A stretch of DNA of 44,225 bases, taken from assembly GCA_003671055.1 (NCBI GenBank), contig QWPV01000015.1, forward strand, positions 1 through 44,225, written 5' to 3'. The notes beneath the pieces are model-generated. The model was not told where the DNA came from. It did no database searches and saw only the letters and a program-made list of their open reading frames with translations. This DNA is from Planctomycetota bacterium (GTDB taxonomy: Bacteria; Planctomycetota; Phycisphaerae; Phycisphaerales; SM1A02). Positions 9,111 through 16,818 of this stretch are shown here, one piece after another. The position numbers and the translations under genes were made by a program. The number at the start of each line of letters is the position of its first letter. Positions within the stretch are counted from its first letter, which is position 1.

Positions 9111-10130
9111 TTACTGCCCGATCGGACTGCGTTGCGAGAGATTGTCTCCAATCCTAACGCGAACGCGAACACCGGAACTCTCAAACTCTGCGAGGTCGTA
9201 CTCAACACTCCTGAACACGAGATCGCCAACTGCTTGCCCTGGCGCAAGTTGCAGCGCAGAACCATCTGCACAACGGAGGAATGCTTCGTCTCCCGTGGGG
9301 CCTCGAACGACCCCCGTCAACTTCCAAGTTCCATAGGGAAATCCAGAATTTGTGGGAGTTGCGGCCGCTACATCTGCCGTGAGCGGATTCGTCGCTGGTA
9401 TCGGCGGAACTGTGGGGGCAGCTCCGTTCTTCGCAACGACGATTGGAGGAGGCATCGGAATAAGGAACGGATTCGATCCTGCGAGCGCAGCATAGGGCGC
9501 GAATCCAACCACTGGGTCGCCATCGCGCATGAGCTCTGCGCTCTGCTGCGAGCCCACGATGAACATCGTTGTCAGGCGCACCGTCAAGCCCACGCGATCG
9601 CCGCTCGACTTTGGATCGAACCGAATCATGTCGATCCGATGCAGCCATGGTTCCGATGCCAATCGATAGAGCAATTGAAGCATCTGGTCATATCGACCTG
9701 AAGCTGCGACTGTCGCTTGAATCTCACCAAAGTCAGGCTCCTCGCGAAGCTTCTTCAAGCTTCCTTTCGCGAACTCGCTGCGTGCTGGGGTTCCCTGAAT
9801 CACTGCAGCGCTGGTTCCAACGCTCGCGTCAGAAAGACTCAGTTCTTCGAGCACTCGATTCATCCGAGCGCGCAGTGCGCTGTCGACGAGCTCACTCGAA
9901 CCGCCGAGCGATCGGTCGCCGAGTGATTTCAATTCCAATGCACGCTTGGGTTTCGCGATGCGTTCAGCGCGGAGGTTCGCGAGAACGCCTTCGGAAACTG
10001 CGATTGAGTCCTGTGCTGTGAGGCGAACGCTACTGGCGCGGCCGGAGCCTCCGAGGAAACCGAGCAGTGACGCGATGATCGCGATGCTTCCGAGCACAAG
10101 CGTAAAGCGGAATCGTTTGAGTGTGCTCAT
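9111..10130 (-). CDS. GspM/PilO-like protein fused to a PilP/GspC-like domain
   Basis: Inner-membrane assembly-platform protein of 339 residues. A single transmembrane segment lies at about residues 8-28, followed by a helical stretch (45-100) and a PilO-like periplasmic domain (about 105-205). A Pro/Ala-rich linker (about 215-260) follows. The last 75 residues, from WKLTGVV through FLRCADG to VRVRIGD, have the compact beta pattern of the PilP/GspC homology region that contacts the secretin N0 domain. The ATG at 10130 overlaps the upstream stop as TGATG; a GTG at 10133 is possible. It sits between the gspL-like gene and the giant secretin gene, fitting an inner-membrane anchor. The family call rests on topology and position because PilO and GspM sequences diverge strongly. 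Confidence 0.72.
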   Translation of the reverse strand: MSTLKRFRFTLVLGSIAIIASLLGFLGGSGRASSVRLTAQDSIAVSEGVLANLRAERIAKPKRALELKSLGDRSLGGSSELVDSALRARMNRVLEELSLSDASVGTSAAVIQGTPARSEFAKGSLKKLREEPDFGEIQATVAASGRYDQMLQLLYRLASEPWLHRIDMIRFDPKSSGDRVGLTVRLTTMFIVGSQQSAELMRDGDPVVGFAPYAALAGSNPFLIPMPPPIVVAKNGAAPTVPPIPATNPLTADVAAATPTNSGFPYGTWKLTGVVRGPTGDEAFLRCADGSALQLAPGQAVGDLVFRSVEYDLAEFESSGVRVRVRIGDNLSQRSPIGQ

Positions 10131-11752
10131 CACAGCGCGCCACCCTTCGTCGCCGAAGGAGCGGGCGCGGTTGGCGGCGCCGCCTTGGTGGGTCGCGCTT
10201 CACTCGTGCGGACGACATACGCGAACGGATACGGAAGTCGACGACCGCCACGCGCATCGGCGCCCGTTGAAGTGACGCCGAATGACTTCGCGTTCACGAG
10301 TGCATCGCGGAGCGCATCTGCGGTTGCGCGATCCTTCGCTTCGCCATCAAGCGTGAACTTCAATTCACGACCTGTGACTTCCCAGCGATCGCGCGCAAAC
10401 TCAATCTCGCCGGGCGCGAGCAGTCCGGACATCCCGTCAAGCACTACTAGTTTCGAATCGGGCGCAAAGCCACGCAGCGCGACGAGGTAGTCCATCCATG
10501 CAGGATCTGACGCGAGCCAAAGGTTGATGTGCTTCACGCGAAATTCTTCGCGCTTCGCTCGTTGAAGTTCGGGCAGTGCGATTGTGGCTTGTTCACGCAA
10601 CTTCTCGGCGTGCGACTGCAGTGCGTTCAATTCGAAGGATCCTGCCGACCAACCGAATACCGCCGCGAGAGCCGCCATCGCAGCGACACCGATCACACGC
10701 CTTCGCATCCGCGCAGCACGATCAATGGGCTGCGCGGGATGCAGGAGATCAACAACACGGCGAGCGCTCAGCCTTGCGAGCAACAATCCCGCGAGTGGCA
10801 AACACGACGCGCGCGCAGTGTCGCCTGCTGCACCCGCTGGCATTCGAAGGAGAGGGTGCGCCTCGAGCCGCTTCGCACTGCATCCCGCGGCAGCCGCGAG
10901 TTGCGGAATCAATTCGAGAGCGAGCGCACTCTCCGCGAGCACATACACCTGCGTGATCGCTGGAGCAACAGAAGCACTGCGCAGCGCGAGGAGTGCTCGT
11001 CGTGCTTCCATCAGAATGCGGGAACTTCGCTGCTCGGCGTTAAGACCGATTTCTGCCGCGCGCGAAAACGTGGGTGCGCCCTGGTCGATCAACAAGAACT
11101 CCACGCGATCGGCGACGCAATCGACGACAAATACACAGCTTTGCGCGCTGTCCTTGAGTGTGCGGAACAACGCGAGCGTGCCAAGCGTTCGCACGCTCAC
11201 GGCACCAGCAGGAGTGCTCACAGAAGACAGTACTGCACACAACGATTCAAATCGCGCGAGCGATAATGCTGCGCCGACGATCTTGCTCGCGCCATGCGCG
11301 GACTCGAGCACAACGTAATCGGTGACGCCACTCGCGCCTTCCACAGGTAAATCGCGCAAGACGGCGAGCCGCGCCATGTCACTCAATTCATCAACATCGT
11401 CAGTGGGCAAGTCGATGGTTCGCAACATCGCATCAAGACGCGAAAGCGAAAGCAACGCGCCGCTGTGCAGCGCGCCTTCGTTCCTGAGCGCATCGACGAC
11501 GCCTCGCTCTGCACTCATCGCATCGACACTGTCGCTCGGCGGCGCAACTTCCCACGCACGATGCACGACAACTGCGCCATTCAAGATCTCGGCGTCGATC
11601 GCGCGGCCACCACCGCTGGTCACTTCGACAACGCAGCGCGCATGCGTCTCACGCAAACTTGATTGCGCTGATCCTCTGTTCAACGCACGAGAAATCCACG
11701 AGCGACTGCTCGAAGTTTCAGGCGTCGATGGAGAATTCATCGCATTTTTCAT
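10130..11752 (-). CDS. gspL: GspL-like assembly-platform protein (PilM/PilN-like fusion)
   Basis: Protein of 540 residues. The N-terminal about 340 residues look like a cytoplasmic actin-like PilM/GspL domain. One transmembrane helix follows at about 350-370 after the basic cluster RMRRR, then a periplasmic PilN-like domain with a coiled stretch. The C-terminus is rich in Ala, Pro and Thr. In the known family GspL recruits the GspE ATPase through the cytoplasmic domain and pairs with GspM in the periplasm. Its stop overlaps the start of the GspM-like gene (TGATG), suggesting translational coupling and equal amounts. The ATG at 11752 was chosen because 52 bases separate it from the gspK stop and no better start is seen. 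The fold is inferred from layout and position. Confidence 0.7.
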   Translation of the reverse strand: MKNAMNSPSTPETSSSRSWISRALNRGSAQSSLRETHARCVVEVTSGGGRAIDAEILNGAVVVHRAWEVAPPSDSVDAMSAERGVVDALRNEGALHSGALLSLSRLDAMLRTIDLPTDDVDELSDMARLAVLRDLPVEGASGVTDYVVLESAHGASKIVGAALSLARFESLCAVLSSVSTPAGAVSVRTLGTLALFRTLKDSAQSCVFVVDCVADRVEFLLIDQGAPTFSRAAEIGLNAEQRSSRILMEARRALLALRSASVAPAITQVYVLAESALALELIPQLAAAAGCSAKRLEAHPLLRMPAGAAGDTARASCLPLAGLLLARLSARRVVDLLHPAQPIDRAARMRRRVIGVAAMAALAAVFGWSAGSFELNALQSHAEKLREQATIALPELQRAKREEFRVKHINLWLASDPAWMDYLVALRGFAPDSKLVVLDGMSGLLAPGEIEFARDRWEVTGRELKFTLDGEAKDRATADALRDALVNAKSFGVTSTGADARGGRRLPYPFAYVVRTSEARPTKAAPPTAPAPSATKGGAL

Positions 11753-11804
11753 CGGAGATCACAGTCATGCGCGGCACCAACGAAAGGCGCGCAATGGAAG
11801 AACA

Positions 11805-13244
11805 TTACCGCTCGACGCGGGGTGGTGTTGATCGTGGGGTCCCTGAGGAAACCCACCGCCCGACTGCATGACTTCCGAGCGGTCGTGAAGGTGTCGTCGG
11901 AACAGCCATCTTGTCAGATTCTCCCTCGTTCGCTGAAGAAAACTTGGGAATCGTAAAAGTCACTTCAGTGAATTTCATTTTCTCGTTATCAGCAATCTCA
12001 GGGTCGAGAATCTTCGAAGCGGTCATATCCGTCGAATCCAATTTTTCTTCGATCGGCGCAGTCTCGGCAGTTGTTGCGCTACGTTGCGTTGCGATTGCGG
12101 CGAATGCTCCGCGCATCGATGTGTCGCGGAGCAGTGCGAGCCGAGGCGTCGCGTCGGCGAAGTCAATCACGCAGTCGAAGCGAGCGGTGTTGCGTGCGGT
12201 GAATCGCTCATCCTTTGGCGCAACATCGAGTGGTTCATACCCTGCCTCGATGCTGAATCGCCACTGCAAGCATCGCGCAGTGCAACGCGACGCGACTGCC
12301 ACGAATTCTTCGGGAGTCAGAATGCCGTGCGACACGAGCCAGGCGCAACCGCGACGTTCGTCAAGGCTCAAGAGCGCGCGCTCTTCAACGATGCGCGCGC
12401 CACGCTCCACGCCGATGCCCTCGATTGCGCCCAACACTTCGCTTGGCGCGAATTGCACAGAGACGCGCCCATTCACACGATCGCCGTCTACCCCACTCAG
12501 TGCGAGGAGCGCTGCGTCCCACTCCTCAACCTCGACTGCTTCCGCGCGCAACGCTCTCACGACGCGCGATTCAAACGATTTGGAATCCCCTTCGGAATCT
12601 GCGAACGCGCGCGCTGCAACGCGGAGGAGCGCATCGCCCCCAACTTCCCGAAGCCGTCTCGTCGAAACATCGTCAAGCGATTCAGCAAGCAGCACACGCG
12701 GATCCCCTTCGCCATCGATCATGGGCTCGCTCGCGTAGCGCGTGAGAAAGGGCAACAACGCAGCACTTGTTGCGTCGACGGCTTCGAGCGCATGCAGTCC
12801 AGCCCGCGCACGAAACTGCGTCGGCGAGAGTTCCACTGCTGCTGATGCAAGGATGCGCTTCAACATGTCATCCGTGATGTCTTCCATCCCGAGCTTGCCC
12901 GCTTCGGCTTGAAAGAACGTTTCGTCTTCGAAAGGAACCAATCGCGTCACAAGCCGCTCCGAACCGACCGTGCGTTCAAGCAGCTCTCCATCACGCTGCG
13001 CGATCGAGGGAGGCGCGTTGCCTTGCAACAACTCCTGCCGCGCGGATGCGAGTGAAGCACTCACGAATGCCACGCCATCAAGTGCTGCTGCTCGCGCGAT
13101 GGCCGAGCGTTCACCGCCTCTGGTATCCGCGACCGCGCCTCGCGCGATGGAGATTGCGCCCGCCGCAGCGAGCAGCGCCATCGCGAGTGCGATGAGCACG
13201 GCAAGCAAGACGAATGCGCGCCTGCCATTGATTTGTGCGCGCAT
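11805..13244 (-). CDS. gspK: GspK-type minor pseudopilin
   Basis: Large minor pseudopilin of 479 residues that would cap the pseudopilus tip with GspI and GspJ. The N-terminus RRAFVLLAVLIALAM is a prepilin-like segment. The usual Glu at +5 is replaced by a small residue, as is typical of GspK. The residue before the presumed cleavage site is Ala rather than Gly. The long globular part contains a helical region with IEGIGVERGARIVEE, resembling the helix-hairpin-helix-like segment of GspK. The C-terminal about 90 residues are low-complexity and probably disordered. The ATG at 13244 overlaps, as TGATG, the stop that gspJ would use without its duplication. A GTG at 13247 is an alternative start. 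Confidence 0.8.
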   Translation of the reverse strand: MRAQINGRRAFVLLAVLIALAMALLAAAGAISIARGAVADTRGGERSAIARAAALDGVAFVSASLASARQELLQGNAPPSIAQRDGELLERTVGSERLVTRLVPFEDETFFQAEAGKLGMEDITDDMLKRILASAAVELSPTQFRARAGLHALEAVDATSAALLPFLTRYASEPMIDGEGDPRVLLAESLDDVSTRRLREVGGDALLRVAARAFADSEGDSKSFESRVVRALRAEAVEVEEWDAALLALSGVDGDRVNGRVSVQFAPSEVLGAIEGIGVERGARIVEERALLSLDERRGCAWLVSHGILTPEEFVAVASRCTARCLQWRFSIEAGYEPLDVAPKDERFTARNTARFDCVIDFADATPRLALLRDTSMRGAFAAIATQRSATTAETAPIEEKLDSTDMTASKILDPEIADNEKMKFTEVTFTIPKFSSANEGESDKMAVPTTPSRPLGSHAVGRWVSSGTPRSTPPRVER

Positions 13245-13944
13245 CACTCATCCTCCACATCGTCGCGTGCGCGAAGCATTGCCCGCACATCAACAACAGG
13301 CGCATCAAGTGTGCGGAACAACCGTCGACGATCTGGCGTCGGCGCGAGTTCAGCGAGAGCGTCCGAATCTTCGCCGCGCACAAACCAAATTGACATCTCA
13401 ATCGCAACGGGAAATCCGCCCTCGGTGCGCGCATCAAACGCGTCACGCCATCCGTCTTGCGCGAGATAGCGCACGAATCAAACGCGTCACGCCATCCGTC
13501 TTGCGCGAGATAGCGCACGCGGAGCGCGCGAACAAGCGCATCCAGTTGCGTGGAGCCGCGCCCAACATCAAGCGCGAGTTGACCATTGTTCAGCGCGATC
13601 CACAGCGTCACAAACTCACTCGGCGCAGTCTCTGCTGATGGCGTCTCATCAAGTTGTACCGAACTAGATCGCACGCGCAGCGATGCTTCGCTGCCAACAA
13701 TTCCGCTCGCGCCTCCGTCGGCTTCGACGACTGCGGTATCCATCGCACGCTCAAGCGCCGTGAAAACAGCTTCCGCGCACGATGCTTCTGTCGCATTTCG
13801 CGCGAGTCTTCCGCGAGCGAGCGAGATGTCCCATGCGAATTTCCCGACCGCGCCGAGCAGCAGTGATGCGATGGAGATTGCGAGCAGCACTTCGAGAAGT
13901 GTGAATGCGCGGGCCGCGCGGGGATGGTGGCACGCACGGCTCAC
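13111..13944 (-). CDS. gspJ: GspJ-type minor pseudopilin, C-terminus frameshifted by a 44-base duplication
   Basis: The N-terminus RAFTLLEVLLAISIAS is a prepilin signal with Glu at +5 and Ala at -1. The GTG at 13944 overlaps the gspI stop (GTGA). After residue about 157 (sequence GWRDAFD) a 44-base tandem duplication shifts the frame. As written, translation then runs through an Arg/Cys-rich sequence unlike a pseudopilin and stops at 13111, inside gspK. Without the duplication the frame continues ARTEGGFPVAIEMSIWFV and ends at 13244, exactly overlapping the gspK start as in neighbouring gene pairs. That alternative end is clearly native. The copy is therefore either a mutated, possibly non-functional allele or an assembly error. 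Confidence 0.8.
   Translation of the reverse strand: MSRACHHPRAARAFTLLEVLLAISIASLLLGAVGKFAWDISLARGRLARNATEASCAEAVFTALERAMDTAVVEADGGASGIVGSEASLRVRSSSVQLDETPSAETAPSEFVTLWIALNNGQLALDVGRGSTQLDALVRALRVRYLAQDGWRDAFDSCAISRKTDGVTRLMRAPRADFPLRLRCQFGLCAAKIRTLSLNSRRRQIVDGCSAHLMRLLLMCGQCFAHATMWRMSDARTNQWQARIRLACRAHRTRDGAARCGGRNLHRARRGRGYQRR
13433..13519. repeat. 44-base-period tandem duplication in gspJ
   Basis: Bases 13433-13475 recur exactly at 13477-13519, a 43-base identity separated by one extra A at 13476. The period of 44 is not a multiple of three and changes the gspJ frame. Removing one copy restores a continuous pseudopilin frame. Confidence 0.97.
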
Positions 13945-14324
13945 TCTGCGTCGTCCTTCCGAAGTCGCACGAGCCGCTCACGCTCAATGATGATCGGACC
14001 GTCGACCGATGTTGCAAGTCGCACCGTCGCAACCGCACGCACAAGATCTCCAACCCCTGTTGGTTCGACAAGCAGCGTGACTGCGAATTCTTCTCCATTC
14101 ACCGCCGCGCTTGTCCCACGCAATTCGTCCGTCGAGACGAGTCCCGCATCAAGTTCAACAAGTCGCGAACACGCAAGGTCGTCGGCGCGAGCATGCATCG
14201 ACGCGCGCATCACGCCGTCCATCGATCCGCGCATAACTCCGATGATTACCGATGCGCCCGCAACGAACAGTGCGAGGCTGAGCATCAATTCAAGAAGGAT
14301 GCCGCCGCGCAATGCGCGTTGCAT
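13941..14324 (-). CDS. gspI: GspI-type minor pseudopilin
   Basis: Small pseudopilin of 127 residues. The N-terminus RGGILLELMLSLALF has Gly before the cleavage site and Glu at +5, followed by one hydrophobic helix. The rest is a short beta-rich domain with IIIERERLVRLRK near the end. Size and position between gspH and gspJ fit GspI, which nucleates the tip complex with GspJ and GspK. The ATG at 14324 overlaps the gspH stop as TGATG (a GTG lies one codon upstream), and its own stop overlaps the gspJ start, so translation is probably coupled along the four minor pseudopilins. The assignment to GspI rather than another minor pseudopilin rests on order and length. Confidence 0.75.
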   Translation of the reverse strand: MQRALRGGILLELMLSLALFVAGASVIIGVMRGSMDGVMRASMHARADDLACSRLVELDAGLVSTDELRGTSAAVNGEEFAVTLLVEPTGVGDLVRAVATVRLATSVDGPIIIERERLVRLRKDDAE

Positions 14325-14962
14325 CACTCCGCTCCGTCATCGCCAGAAACTGGCTCAAACTCCGGTCGATCTGTGTCGTCCACAACACGAACAACATCCG
14401 CACGGCGTGGACGACCTGTCACGGGATCAATCGAGAGGCTTCGCGCAGTGCCACCCTGCATCGCAAGCACGAGTGTGGGCGCGATCAACGCAGTGCCATC
14501 GGGAAGAAAGAGTGCGACGGTCCGCGTGCCACTTGCAGTCTCCTTCGACTTTGCATCCTCATCCTCGTCGTCGTCGTCCGTCTGCGCTGCAAACTGAATA
14601 TCAAGCGTCATTCCATCCGGAAGCGTCCAACGCGCCCACGACGCTCTGATGCACGCCTCGCCATCTGCGTGCCCCGCGTCCTCATCGTCTGCGGCTTCTG
14701 ATGTCGCCGGGGTTGTCGCGAAGAATCGTGCTTGCAGCGTCTCCGCGCCTTCGCCATCACTGAGCGCAACGATCTCGACTGCTTGGCCTTCTTCACGCGC
14801 TGCTGCGCGTGCCATCACAAGTTGCATCGTGAGATGGTCTTCACCTGCGTCGAGTTCATGTCGACCAAGCGCACTCCACGCATACGGCAACGCGATCGCT
14901 GCGAGGAGCAGCAAGATCCCGATGGAAACGAGGAGTTCGAGAATGGTGAAACCGCGCCGCAT
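14324..14962 (-). CDS. gspH: GspH-type minor pseudopilin
   Basis: Pseudopilin of 212 residues starting MRRGFTILELLVSIGILL, a textbook prepilin leader with Gly at -1, Phe at +1 and Glu at +5. A TTGGAGAG ribosome binding site just upstream selects the ATG at 14962; the in-frame TTG at 14974 is part of that site. The globular part contains an acidic loop (EAADDEDAGHADGE) and a run of Asp/Glu near residue 130. Order after gspG and length suggest GspH, which joins the pseudopilus tip to the GspG shaft. The acidic insertions are longer than I expect for GspH and may be lineage-specific. Confidence 0.75.
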   Translation of the reverse strand: MRRGFTILELLVSIGILLLLAAIALPYAWSALGRHELDAGEDHLTMQLVMARAAAREEGQAVEIVALSDGEGAETLQARFFATTPATSEAADDEDAGHADGEACIRASWARWTLPDGMTLDIQFAAQTDDDDEDEDAKSKETASGTRTVALFLPDGTALIAPTLVLAMQGGTARSLSIDPVTGRPRRADVVRVVDDTDRPEFEPVSGDDGAE

Positions 14963-14979
14963 GAATCTCTCCAAAGTGA

Positions 14980-15498
14980 TCAGCCGCCCGCAGGCGTGTT
15001 GCCCGAGGAGCCAGAGAACTCACCGAGGTCATCGCCTTCGGCAGCCTTGCGTGCATCATGATTCGTGATGTCATCATCGGTGCCTTCTTCGCCATCAGCG
15101 CCGATGGAAACAATGTCGAAGTCGAGACCTTCAGTTTCGCTTGGAATGTTGAAGATCCACTCGCGTCCCCATGCGTCTTTCGGCGCTGGATTCTTGAGAT
15201 ATGGACCACCGTACTTCGCTTGATCTTCTTCGCTGCTCACTGCGTCTTTCGACCAGATGACGGCGAGTCCCTCTTCTTCCGTGGGCCAACGCTTCATATC
15301 AAAGCGGAACGATTCGATACCGCGCTCCAACTCCTGCATCTGCAACCGAGTGGTGCCAACTTCGCTCTTTTCCTGAGCGCCGATGAGGTTCACAAAGACC
15401 AACCCGCCGATGGCGAGAAGGATGCCAATGACAATCAAGAGTTCAAGGATGGTGAAGCCGCGTCGTGTGCGGCGGGACGCTTGGGTCGATGTTCGCAT
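14980..15498 (-). CDS. gspG: GspG major pseudopilin
   Basis: Major pseudopilin of 172 residues that forms the pseudopilus shaft. The leader RRGFTILELLIVIGILLAI has Gly -1, Phe +1 and Glu +5. The body carries GspG hallmarks: a segment with RWPTEEEGL, then GGPYLKNPAPKDAWGREW, and an acidic calcium-binding loop SIGADGEEGTDDDI. The C-terminal 25 residues are Gly/Ser/Asp-rich. The ATG at 15498 is preceded by AGGAG at good spacing; the frame is open further upstream but that part is not pilin-like. A gap of 116 bases separates it from gspF, the largest gap inside the operon, which may allow separate, higher expression of this abundant subunit. Confidence 0.93.
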   Translation of the reverse strand: MRTSTQASRRTRRGFTILELLIVIGILLAIGGLVFVNLIGAQEKSEVGTTRLQMQELERGIESFRFDMKRWPTEEEGLAVIWSKDAVSSEEDQAKYGGPYLKNPAPKDAWGREWIFNIPSETEGLDFDIVSIGADGEEGTDDDITNHDARKAAEGDDLGEFSGSSGNTPAGG

Positions 15499-15525
15499 GC
15501 GTTTCTCCTGTGGAAGTTGGAATCG

Positions 15526-15531
15526 ATCATA
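15526..15531 (-). promoter_or_regulatory. gspG: Possible -10 element upstream of gspG
   Basis: TATGAT on the minus strand lies 27 bases before the gspG start in the only sizeable gap of the operon, leaving room for a short leader with the AGGAG site. No convincing -35 hexamer is seen, so this is weak. Confidence 0.3.
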
Positions 15532-15614
15532 GCGACATGCTCCGAAATCGCTGCATCGAGCTTTAGTTCCGAGAACTACGCGGAATTCGTAAACAGCTGC
15601 GGTGTGCGAAGCAC

Positions 15615-16796
15615 TCAAAGTTGCGATGACATCTGCATCATCGGAAGCACAAGCGCGAGGAAGATGAAAAAGACCAACCCCGCGAGGCTCAACAGCAGTG
15701 CTGGCTCCATCAATTTCAAGAGTGCAGTGAATGCGCGATCCACGCGGCGCTCCATCGTGTCAGCAAGTGAGACGAGCACGGTTGGCAAACTGTTTGCGCT
15801 CTCACCCACGGTGATCATTTCAATCACATCTTCTTCAAAGAGTCCACTCTGCGCGAGCGGCACGGAGAGTTGCTCGCCTTGGCGGACGGCTTCGGTTGCT
15901 TGCGTAATCGCGCGCGCCATCAACACATTGCCCGCGGCATCGCGCGCAATTTCGAGCGCGCCGATCATTGGAATGCCATTCTCAAGCAGTGTCCCGAGGA
16001 TGCGTGCGAAGCGCGCGACGGCGAGCGACGCGAAGAGTCCACCGATCTTTGGAAGCTTCAATACGCGTCGTGCAATCGCGAGCCGGAGTGTTTCCTTCTT
16101 CAACGCCACTCCAATCGCAACGACGATCGCAGCAACAAGCACGAGGAGGATTGGCCAGTACGCAACCATCGCTTCACTCGTGCCAAGCAGCAAACGCGTC
16201 GAGAATGGCAGCGGCATGTCGCCAAAAAGATCTTTGAACTTCGGCACAAAGAAGATAAGTGCGCCCACGATGACAGCGAGCGCAACGGTGAGCAGCACCA
16301 CTGGATACAGCAGATTGCCGATGATCTTCGACCGCAATTCCGCTTGGTTATCGAGGAAGGTCCCGAGCCGAGCGAGGACACTCTCCAGAAACGCACCGCG
16401 CTCTCCAGCACGAATCATCGCGACATGCACTTCACCAAAGATGTGCGGATGCAGCGCCATCGAATCGGAGAATCGTTCGCCCTTCGACACCGCCTCCGCA
16501 ACTTCACTCCAAACGCCTGCTAGGGTTGGATTAGATTTTCCACGCGAGAGCAATCGAAGCGCACGAAGAAGCGGCACGCCAGCACGCAGAAGTTCAGAGA
16601 GTTGCACGTAAGAACGTGCGAGTACTCGCGTCGACACGCGCTTGCGCCGCTTTCGTGTCGCGGCTTCAGATACGCGCAGCGGCGTCAGGCCACGCGCAGC
16701 AAGTTCCGTGAGAATCGACTGTTCGGTATTGCCTTCCGCTCGCCCGCGCACGCGACGACCATTCAAATCGCGCGCAATGTAGGCAAAGGTCGGCAC
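15615..16796 (-). CDS. gspF: GspF inner-membrane platform protein
   Basis: Polytopic platform protein of 393 residues that works with the secretion ATPase to assemble pseudopilins. It begins PTFAYIARDLNGRRV, the typical GspF opening. Two GspF domains follow: the first contains GVPLLRALRLLSRG and IRAGERGAFLESVL; the second contains ARFARILGTLLENGIPM and MITVGESANSLPTVL. Transmembrane segments lie after the first domain (LYPVVLLTVALAVIVGAL) and at the C-terminus (LLLSLAGLVFFIFLALVL). GTG at 16796 is chosen from this N-terminus and from a TACTCT hexamer six bases upstream. The frame is open upstream into the preceding gene, but that extension is not GspF-like. No gspE precedes it, unlike many type II operons. 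Confidence 0.93.
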   Translation of the reverse strand: MPTFAYIARDLNGRRVRGRAEGNTEQSILTELAARGLTPLRVSEAATRKRRKRVSTRVLARSYVQLSELLRAGVPLLRALRLLSRGKSNPTLAGVWSEVAEAVSKGERFSDSMALHPHIFGEVHVAMIRAGERGAFLESVLARLGTFLDNQAELRSKIIGNLLYPVVLLTVALAVIVGALIFFVPKFKDLFGDMPLPFSTRLLLGTSEAMVAYWPILLVLVAAIVVAIGVALKKETLRLAIARRVLKLPKIGGLFASLAVARFARILGTLLENGIPMIGALEIARDAAGNVLMARAITQATEAVRQGEQLSVPLAQSGLFEEDVIEMITVGESANSLPTVLVSLADTMERRVDRAFTALLKLMEPALLLSLAGLVFFIFLALVLPMMQMSSQL

Positions 16797-16802
16797 GCAA
16801 AC

Positions 16803-16808
16803 AGAGTA
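16803..16808 (-). promoter_or_regulatory. gspF: Putative leaderless -10 element of gspF
   Basis: TACTCT on the minus strand lies six bases before the GTG of gspF, just after the PEP-CTERM-like gene stop (16819). The spacing would place transcription start at the GTG itself. Confidence 0.4.
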
Positions 16809-16818
16809 CCAACAGTGT

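Noticed and set aside
13433-13519. Repeat considered as a CRISPR fragment or attachment site
   Set aside because: There are only two directly abutting copies with one base between, within a coding gene, and no integrase or cas gene. A tandem duplication explains it.
15058-16611. Plus-strand open frame of 517 codons
   Set aside because: It is antisense to gspF and gspG, both of which have unmistakable motifs; the product is low-complexity and Ser/Arg-rich.
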